Of a stretch of 10,735 nt of DNA, positions 6,357 to 10,735 are shown one piece after another. The notes below the pieces were generated by a model. That model was not told the origin of the DNA. It saw only the letters and a list, made by a program, of their open reading frames with translations, and did not search any database. A program made the translations under genes and the position numbers. Every line of letters starts with the position of its first letter. Position 1 is the stretch's first letter. This DNA comes from an uncultured Eubacteriales bacterium (GTDB taxonomy: Bacteria; Bacillota; Clostridia; Oscillospirales; UBA644), in NCBI GenBank assembly GCA_934486965.1, contig CAKSQP010000045.1, forward strand, positions 1 to 10,735, in the 5' to 3' direction.

Positions 6357-7244
6357 GTGAAACCCGTTATCTTTGAGGGGTCGGCGACTGCGCTTATAAC
6401 CCCTTTCAGTAAAGGAAATTTACCGGACGTTGAATTATTCGGAAAAATAATTGATTTTCAGATTCAGAACAAAACAGACGCCGTAGTTGTCGCAGGAACG
6501 ACGGGCGAGGCGTCCACGCTTTCAAAAAAAGAGCATCGGTTGCTTTGCGATGCGGCGGTAAAAAAGATAAAAGGAAGAGTTCCCGTCATTGCGGGCACCG
6601 GCAGTAACGACACGAAAAAAGCCCTTTATCTTTCGCAGTCCGCCGAGGACGCAGGGGCCGATGCTTTGCTTTTGGTGACCCCTTACTATAACAAAACGAC
6701 GCAGAAAGGGCTTGTCGAACATTATTTTTACATAGCGGACAGAACCTCGCTCCCGATAATTTTATATAACGTGCCGTCAAGAACGGGACTCAATATTCTG
6801 CCCGAGACCTACAAACTGCTTTCCGAACACCCGAATATCGTCGCGGCAAAAGAGGCGAACGGGAATATCGAAAGTATCATAAAAACAATGAGCCTCTGCG
6901 GAGACGGTCTTACATTTTACAGCGGAGACGACTCACTTGCGGTCCCCGTGCTTTCGGTCGGCGGGAAAGGCGTTATTTCGGTTGCGGCAAACGTGGTCCC
7001 GAGGAAAGTACACGATATGTGCTTTTCGTTTTTTGAAAAACAGACCGAAAAAGCGGCGGAACTGCAAAGAGAGATTTCGGAAATATCCGAGGTCCTGTTT
7101 TCCGAAACGAACCCGATACCCGTAAAAAAGGCGCTGTCTCTTATGGGGTATGACGTCGGGGAGGGCAGACTTCCTCTTTGCGAAATGTCGGAAACGAACG
7201 CCGAAAGGCTTGAAAAAGTCTTGAAAAATGAGGGACTTATCTGA
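6357..7244 (+). CDS. dapA: 4-hydroxy-tetrahydrodipicolinate synthase
   Basis: A 295-residue complete DapA. It condenses pyruvate with aspartate semialdehyde, committing carbon to diaminopimelate (cell wall) and lysine. Active-site residues by family pattern: Thr48 in AGTTGEAS, Tyr111 in TPYYN, Tyr137 and Arg142 in LYNVPSRTG, and the Schiff-base Lys165 in AAKEANGN. These are all offset by four from the E. coli residues (Thr44, Tyr107, Tyr133, Arg138, Lys161). The start is a GTG with AAGGAA about ten bases upstream; no better start exists in frame. It is the second gene of an asd-dapA operon. An AT-rich hairpin begins at the stop codon (7244-7270), but there is no strong terminator before rpmE. 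Confidence 0.96.
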   Translation: MKPVIFEGSATALITPFSKGNLPDVELFGKIIDFQIQNKTDAVVVAGTTGEASTLSKKEHRLLCDAAVKKIKGRVPVIAGTGSNDTKKALYLSQSAEDAGADALLLVTPYYNKTTQKGLVEHYFYIADRTSLPIILYNVPSRTGLNILPETYKLLSEHPNIVAAKEANGNIESIIKTMSLCGDGLTFYSGDDSLAVPVLSVGGKGVISVAANVVPRKVHDMCFSFFEKQTEKAAELQREISEISEVLFSETNPIPVKKALSLMGYDVGEGRLPLCEMSETNAERLEKVLKNEGLI

Positions 7245-7270
7245 AAATTTTCAAATATTTTGCAAATTTT
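7244..7270 (+). repeat. AT-rich inverted repeat after dapA
   Basis: AAAATTT (7244-7250) pairs with AAATTTT (7264-7270). After a 1x1 mismatch, CAAA pairs with TTTG around a TAT loop. It may act as a weak 3' end or mRNA-stabilising hairpin. The 3' arm ends in four T, but no longer U-tract follows. Confidence 0.35.
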
Positions 7271-7281
7271 AAGAAAACCTA

Positions 7282-7310
7282 TTGCAATCGACGGAAAAAT
7301 ATGATAGTAT
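7282..7310 (+). promoter_or_regulatory. Promoter of rpmE
   Basis: -35 TTGCAA (7282-7287), a 17-base spacer and -10 TAGTAT (7305-7310). The -35 and its upstream context GAAAACCTATTGCAAT repeat the yajC promoter context with one base inserted, which supports this as a genuine promoter type of this organism. Confidence 0.55.
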
Positions 7311-7376
7311 ATATAGGTACAAATGCCGAAAGGCTGGTAACTAAAACGGATAGCAATTTCGTGCTATACTATCTTT
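7303..7376 (+). promoter_or_regulatory. Candidate structured leader of rpmE
   Basis: Three pairings are visible. GATAGTAT (7303-7310) matches ATACTATC (7366-7373) perfectly over 8 bp. A GCC-GAAA-GGC tetraloop hairpin lies at 7325-7334. ATAGCA (7350-7355) pairs with TGCTAT (7362-7367). The last competes with the 8-bp stem for two bases. The ribosome binding site AGGAGG (7377-7382) follows four bases after the closing arm. Autoregulatory leaders upstream of rpmE are known in Firmicutes, but I could not match this to a named class. If transcription starts after the TAGTAT -10, the left arm of the long stem would not be in the RNA. Confidence 0.4.
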
Positions 7377-7389
7377 AGGAGGAAACAAG

Positions 7390-7593
7390 ATGAAAGACGG
7401 AATACACCCCGAGTACAAAGAGACCGTCATCAAATGCGTTTGCGGAAACGAAATCCCGACGCGTTCGACGAAGGACAATATCCGCGTTGAAATCTGTTCC
7501 AAGTGCCACCCCTTCTTCACCGGTAAACAGAAACTGGTCGATACGGGCGGACGCGTTGACAGATTCAAGAAAAAGTTCAATATCAAAGACTGA
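7390..7593 (+). CDS. rpmE: 50S ribosomal protein L31, zinc-binding (C+) form
   Basis: A 67-residue protein with the L31 signature IHPEYKETVIKC near the N-terminus and four cysteines, C16-x-C18 and C36-x2-C39, that form the zinc site of the C+ type of L31. The C-terminal DTGGRVDRFKKKF is also typical. L31 bridges the large and small subunits at the central protuberance. A near-perfect AGGAGG lies seven bases before the ATG. It has its own promoter and terminator, so it can be expressed apart from asd-dapA and secDF. The C+ form is commonly displaced by a zinc-free paralogue under zinc limitation; no such paralogue is in this window. Confidence 0.97.
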   Translation: MKDGIHPEYKETVIKCVCGNEIPTRSTKDNIRVEICSKCHPFFTGKQKLVDTGGRVDRFKKKFNIKD

Positions 7594-7604
7594 ACAAAAT
7601 ACGG

Positions 7605-7631
7605 AAGACGGACGTTCGCGTCCGTCTTTTT
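7605..7631 (+). terminator. Intrinsic terminator after rpmE
   Basis: AAGACGGACG (7605-7614) and CGTCCGTCTT (7619-7628) form a perfect 10-bp stem closed by a TTCG tetraloop, with a T-run at 7627-7631. It sits 11 bases after the rpmE stop and only 21 bases before the secDF start. Confidence 0.92.
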
Positions 7632-7652
7632 GTGTGAAATGAGGGAAATAAA

Positions 7653-9926
7653 ATGAAGAAAAGAATTATCGGCTGTTCGATACTCGTAATCGTTATCGCG
7701 GCGTTTATCTGCGTTTCGTTTTTCGGTATCTCGGTCGGAAAACTCACCGTCCCCGAGAAACTCGGACTTTTCACAAACGACGGCGGAATAAAGAGAGGGC
7801 TGGACCTTGACGGCGGCGCTTCCATTACTTTCCGTCCCGTTCTGGACGAAGATTACAGCGGAAACATATCGGAGGACACCGACGTTGTAATCGAAGTAAT
7901 GAGAAGACGTCTCACGAACCTCGGCTACACGGAGGCAAACGTCTACAAAAGCGGAAACGACAGAGTAACCGTTGAAATTCCGGGCATTTCAAATGCCGAC
8001 GAGGCAATTTCGATCCTCGGACAGACCGCAAAACTCCGCTTTATAGACTCGGCGGGAACGGTCGTCCTTGAAGGTGCGGACATCATTTCGGCAGACGCCG
8101 GAATGAACAAGAACGAAACAGGCGACAGAGCGTACATAGTCTCTCTTACCCTTTCGGAAGACGCCGTTGAAAAATTCGCGCAGTCGACCGCGGAAATGGC
8201 AAAACTTTCGGCAAGCGGGAAAAATTACATCTCGATATACCTTGACGACACTGCTATCGCAAGCCCGAGGGTCACTTCCGAAATAAGGAACACGACCTGC
8301 CAGATAACGGGGCTTTCCTATAATGAGGCGCTTGAATATTCCGCGCTTATTTCCGCAGGACGTCTGCCTTTTGCGTTGCAGGCTTCCGATTACAGTTCGA
8401 TAGGTCCGACTCTCGGCGCGGGCGCTCTTGAGAACAGCGTGCTTGCCGCAGGTATCGGTCTTCTTATAATCGCAGTACTTATGATATTCCTTTACAGACT
8501 TCCGGGGCTTGTTTCGGTCGTTTCTCTTGCTTTCTATGTAAGCATCGTAGGACTTATCCTTGCCGTATTTGAAGTAAACCTTTCGCTTCCGGGCATTGCG
8601 GGTATCATTCTTTCAATAGGTATGGCTGTCGACGCGAACGTCGTCATTTTCGAAAGAATAAAAGAAGAACTCCGTCTCGGAAAATCGACGATGGCGGCGG
8701 TAAAATCAGGATTTTCGAAAGCGATAACCGCGGTCCTCGACTCAAACATCACGACGATAATCGCCGCGGTGGTTCTCCTTATTTTCGGAACGGGAACGAT
8801 TCAGGGCTTTGCGGTAACCCTCCTCATCGGCGTTATCGTATCGCTGTTTACCGCAGTTTTCGTAACGAAATATCTTCTTAACTGCCTTATAGCGTTCAAA
8901 GTCACGAACCCGAAACTTTACGGACTTACAAAAAAAGAGAAGAAACCTTTTACAATAAACTATACGAAATTCAGAAAGCCCATTGCGATCTTTACGGCGA
9001 TCGTCATAGTCGCGGGAATTGCGCTCGGCGCAGTTTCTTACGCTCAGAAAGGCAATTTCGGTATCAACTGGGGTATTGACTTTACGGGCGGCACGGTGCT
9101 TGAAGTTTCAATAAAGCGCGACGTCACCGAAGACGACCTTGCAAAGACCGAACAGATACTCAAGGACATAGGCGAAGCGAACGCGACCGTTTCGGTAACG
9201 GAAGTTCCCGCAATAGACACTTCCGTTCTGGGTTCGAAACAGGTCATAACCATAAAGACAGGTTCTGACGGAAACGAACTCCAGAGAAAGATAGTTTCGG
9301 CAATGGCGAAGGAATTCTCCCTTCCCTACACCGACAGCGACGAGAAAGTCGACGCCGACTCGATAGACTGGCTGCTTTCCTGCAACAGCGTAGGACCTGC
9401 GGCGGCAAGCGACCTCATGCGTTCGGCGCTCCTGTCGACGGTCATTGCGTCCGTCCTTATGCTCCTTTACATAACGATAAGATTTGATATCTTCTCCGGA
9501 ATTGCCGCAGTCGTTGCATTGCTCCACGACATTTCGATGATGATAATTCTGAATTCCGTCTTCAGAATTCAGACGAACCTCACCTTTATCGCCGCGGTTC
9601 TCACGATCCTCGGATATTCGATAAACGCGACAATAATCATTTTCGACAGAGTAAGAGAAAACACGAAGAAGGGCGAAATGACCGATTTCGGACAGATCGC
9701 AAACGTCAGCACCTCGCAGATGTTCACCCGTTCGCTCTTCACCTCCGTAACGACCCTTGCAACGATAGCAACGCTCTACTTCTTGAGCGTTCCGTCGATA
9801 AAGGAATTCGCGTTCCCGATAATCGTCGGTATCGTCTGCGGACTTATCTCTTCCCTCTTTATCAGCGGTTCCGTATGGACCCTCATGAAGAACGCAAGAG
9901 CAAAACACACAAAGAAAGCACAGTAA
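7653..9926 (+). CDS. secDF: Fused SecDF protein-export membrane protein
   Basis: A 757-residue single chain joining SecD and SecF. It uses the proton or sodium gradient to pull exported proteins through SecYEG at the plasma membrane. The SecD half has membrane helix 1 at about 5-24, GLDLDGG at 49-55 and a large extracytoplasmic domain. Helices 2-6 follow at about 258-425, with GMAVDANVVIFERIKEE including Asp327. The SecF half begins with a helix at about 439-463, then GIDFTGG at 474-480 and an extracytoplasmic domain. Five helices run from about 586, with LLHDIS and GYSINATIIIFDRVREN (654-670). In many SecF proteins the latter motif reads NDT with an essential Asp; here that position is Ala659. 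The ribosome binding site GAGG precedes the ATG. No promoter fits in the 21 bases after the rpmE terminator, so expression probably relies on read-through or a promoter inside rpmE. Confidence 0.97.
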   Translation: MKKRIIGCSILVIVIAAFICVSFFGISVGKLTVPEKLGLFTNDGGIKRGLDLDGGASITFRPVLDEDYSGNISEDTDVVIEVMRRRLTNLGYTEANVYKSGNDRVTVEIPGISNADEAISILGQTAKLRFIDSAGTVVLEGADIISADAGMNKNETGDRAYIVSLTLSEDAVEKFAQSTAEMAKLSASGKNYISIYLDDTAIASPRVTSEIRNTTCQITGLSYNEALEYSALISAGRLPFALQASDYSSIGPTLGAGALENSVLAAGIGLLIIAVLMIFLYRLPGLVSVVSLAFYVSIVGLILAVFEVNLSLPGIAGIILSIGMAVDANVVIFERIKEELRLGKSTMAAVKSGFSKAITAVLDSNITTIIAAVVLLIFGTGTIQGFAVTLLIGVIVSLFTAVFVTKYLLNCLIAFKVTNPKLYGLTKKEKKPFTINYTKFRKPIAIFTAIVIVAGIALGAVSYAQKGNFGINWGIDFTGGTVLEVSIKRDVTEDDLAKTEQILKDIGEANATVSVTEVPAIDTSVLGSKQVITIKTGSDGNELQRKIVSAMAKEFSLPYTDSDEKVDADSIDWLLSCNSVGPAAASDLMRSALLSTVIASVLMLLYITIRFDIFSGIAAVVALLHDISMMIILNSVFRIQTNLTFIAAVLTILGYSINATIIIFDRVRENTKKGEMTDFGQIANVSTSQMFTRSLFTSVTTLATIATLYFLSVPSIKEFAFPIIVGIVCGLISSLFISGSVWTLMKNARAKHTKKAQ

Positions 9927-9975
9927 CACCGAATTCTCCTTTGCATAGTATGGAATAGAGGAAGTCATTCCTACT

Positions 9976-9985
9976 CTGTATACAG
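9976..9985. repeat. 10-bp palindrome next to the micro-ORF ribosome binding site
   Basis: CTGTATACAG is perfectly symmetrical and its last two bases (AG, 9984-9985) are also the first two of the Shine-Dalgarno AGGAGGT (9984-9990). It could be a small operator or an RNA hairpin that partly hides the ribosome binding site. The match is short and could be chance. Confidence 0.35.
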
Positions 9986-10001
9986 GAGGTATGATTTGGT
10001 T

Positions 10002-10085
10002 ATGTGTATGAACAATTATTGCTTCTGGACACTACTTATTGCCGCTCTCATCGTTTACTGCTGCGCCGGCAACTGTTGTGACTGA
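10002..10085 (+). CDS. 27-residue cysteine-rich hydrophobic micro-protein
   Basis: A short ORF with ATG at 10002 and TGA at 10083-10085. A perfect AGGAGGT (9984-9990) lies 11 bases upstream. The peptide is a polar start with two Cys (C2, C7), a hydrophobic core at about 8-19 long enough for a short membrane helix, and a tail with Cys at 20, 21, 25 and 26 ending in Asp. An intrinsic terminator begins 12 bases after the stop, so this is a self-contained transcription unit or the last gene after secDF (75-base gap). I do not recognise a family. Small spore or membrane peptides (YjcZ-like) have a similar size but are Gly/Tyr-rich rather than Cys-rich. It could also be a leader peptide, but nothing clearly attenuated follows. 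Confidence 0.6.
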   Translation: MCMNNYCFWTLLIAALIVYCCAGNCCD

Positions 10086-10097
10086 GTAAAATCCAAG

Positions 10098-10126
10098 CGC
10101 CCGACTGTATAAAGTCGGGCGTTTTT
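10098..10126 (+). terminator. Intrinsic terminator after the micro-ORF
   Basis: CGCCCGACT (10098-10106) and AGTCGGGCG (10113-10121) form a perfect 9-bp GC-rich stem with a 6-base loop, followed by TTTTT (10122-10126). It separates the secDF/micro-ORF unit from mazF. Confidence 0.93.
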
Positions 10127-10157
10127 CAGATAAGCAGAGACGAAATCTTCAACTGAC

Positions 10158-10178
10158 TCAGGCTTCTTCTCTGCCTGA
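10158..10178 (+). repeat. Small hairpin upstream of mazF
   Basis: TCAGGC (10158-10163) pairs with GCCTGA (10173-10178) around a pyrimidine-rich loop; no T-run follows. Its position before the putative mazF promoter could make it an operator dyad, but nothing else supports a role. The remaining DNA from 10127 to 10273 holds no ORF of antitoxin size. Confidence 0.3.
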
Positions 10179-10191
10179 CACATACTCTCCT

Positions 10192-10220
10192 CTGAAAATA
10201 ATTTCTGAACGGTGTATATA
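10192..10220 (+). promoter_or_regulatory. Possible weak promoter of mazF
   Basis: -35-like CTGAAA (10192-10197), a 17-base spacer and -10-like TATATA (10215-10220) with TG bases just upstream. Each box matches four of six consensus bases. A promoter is expected here because a strong terminator lies upstream. Confidence 0.35.
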
Positions 10221-10273
10221 TCGAAAATAAACCGTCAAAAATAAAGATACCAAAATAATGGAGAGTGAAGCGT

Positions 10274-10639
10274 ATGTCCCCGATAAAAAGAGGAGATATT
10301 TTCTATGCGGATCTGAGCCCGGTGGTCGGCAGCGAACAAGGGGGAATCCGCCCCATTCTTATAGTCCAGAACGACGTCGGAAACAAATACAGCCCCACGG
10401 TCATCGCCGCAGCGATAACAAGCAAACTCGACAAATCGAAACTGCCGACCCATATAGAAGTCGGAGCGTCAAATTACGGACTTGAAAAAGACTCGGTCAT
10501 TCTGCTCGAGCAGATCCGCACGCTTGACAAACAACGGCTGAAGGAAAAAATGGGACACCTCGACAGCAATCAGATGAACAAAGTCGACAGGGCTCTGAGC
10601 GTAAGTTTCGGACTGCCTGCAAACGAATTCAATATATGA
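10274..10639 (+). CDS. mazF: MazF/PemK-type endoribonuclease toxin (EndoA/NdoA-like)
   Basis: A 121-residue protein closely resembling Bacillus EndoA/NdoA along its whole length, including KRGDIFYADLSPVVGSEQGG (5-24), RPILIVQND (26-34), AAAIT (45-49), KLPTH (56-60) and DSVILLEQIRTLDKQRL (73-89). The catalytic pair corresponds to Arg26 and Thr49 (Arg25 and Thr48 in the Bacillus enzyme). The family cuts single-stranded mRNA at short sequences (UACAU for the Bacillus enzyme); the site for this protein is unknown. The ATG at 10274 is preferred over an in-frame GTG at 10265 because GGAGAG ends eight bases before it. The usual ribbon-helix-helix antitoxin gene immediately upstream is missing: the preceding 188 bases hold only a terminator, a hairpin and a weak promoter. 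No clear terminator follows in the remaining 96 bases. Confidence 0.94.
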   Translation: MSPIKRGDIFYADLSPVVGSEQGGIRPILIVQNDVGNKYSPTVIAAAITSKLDKSKLPTHIEVGASNYGLEKDSVILLEQIRTLDKQRLKEKMGHLDSNQMNKVDRALSVSFGLPANEFNI

Positions 10640-10735
10640 TCTCCGCCCGGAAGACTTTGGCTGAGGACTGATAAGGAAGCATTGCTTCAAAACTTCGCCT
10701 TTCGGCACAATAATTCGTTAAAAGCACCGGATATG

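Noticed and set aside
7316..7376. c-di-GMP-I (GEMM) riboswitch before rpmE
   Set aside because: The GCC-GAAA-GGC hairpin is reminiscent, but the conserved GACGCAAAGC-type stretch and the second helix with its receptor are absent.
9108..9968. Long - strand ORF (286 codons) opposite secDF
   Set aside because: The translation is rich in Arg, Tyr and Asp without domain signals and lies across conserved SecF motifs on the other strand.
9991..10011. Six-codon leader ORF at the first ATG after the AGGAGGT
   Set aside because: The ATG directly abuts the Shine-Dalgarno with no spacing, so initiation there is unlikely; the ATG at 10002 is better placed.
10676..10688. Terminator after mazF (GAAGC-ATT-GCTTC)
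   Set aside because: The stem is only five pairs with a three-base loop and is followed by AAAA rather than a T-run.

Overview
The window looks like chromosomal housekeeping DNA from a member of the Bacillota, most likely class Clostridia and plausibly an uncultured gut lineage. Several things point there: a queA-tgt-yajC-yrzE gene order as in Bacillota, a SpoIIM-like engulfment protein, a single-chain SecDF, a Crp/Fnr regulator of the clostridial cysteine-containing type, a MazF very similar to Bacillus EndoA/NdoA, and consensus -35/-10 promoters with AGGAGG-type ribosome binding sites. The genus cannot be fixed from sequence reading alone. No tRNA, rRNA, CRISPR array, transposase or phage gene was found, and base use looks uniform across the window.

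Layout. Bases 1-591 (+): 3' part of a Crp/Fnr-type regulator, cut by the window edge. Bases 583-618: a bidirectional hairpin terminator. Bases 617-2810 (-): four membrane-protein genes transcribed leftwards as yajC, yrzE-like, spoIIM-like and a DUF624/YesL-like gene, led by a good promoter at 2839-2867. Bases 2884-5124 (-): queA and tgt, two consecutive steps of queuosine tRNA modification. Bases 5125-5333: a divergent control region in which oppositely directed promoters share a palindromic -10 box. Bases 5334-7244 (+): asd and dapA, which together make dihydrodipicolinate-pathway precursors from aspartyl phosphate for lysine and diaminopimelate. Bases 7282-7631 (+): rpmE (ribosomal protein L31) with its own promoter, a potentially structured leader and a strong terminator. 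Bases 7653-9926 (+): a fused secDF. Bases 10002-10085 (+): a 27-residue, six-cysteine, hydrophobic micro-ORF with a perfect Shine-Dalgarno and its own terminator. Bases 10274-10639 (+): a MazF toxin gene with no antitoxin gene immediately upstream.

How they fit together. YajC and SecDF are partners of the Sec translocon and are often encoded side by side after queA-tgt. Here they lie on opposite strands with the asd-dapA-rpmE block between them, so the classical cluster has been rearranged. The SpoIIM-like gene ties the yajC operon to a spore-forming ancestry. The points most worth a second look are the cysteine-rich micro-ORF, the solitary MazF, the Asp-to-Ala change in the SecF half of SecDF, the rpmE leader, and the hairpin that covers the spoIIM-like ribosome binding site. 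No complete new multi-gene system is evident.
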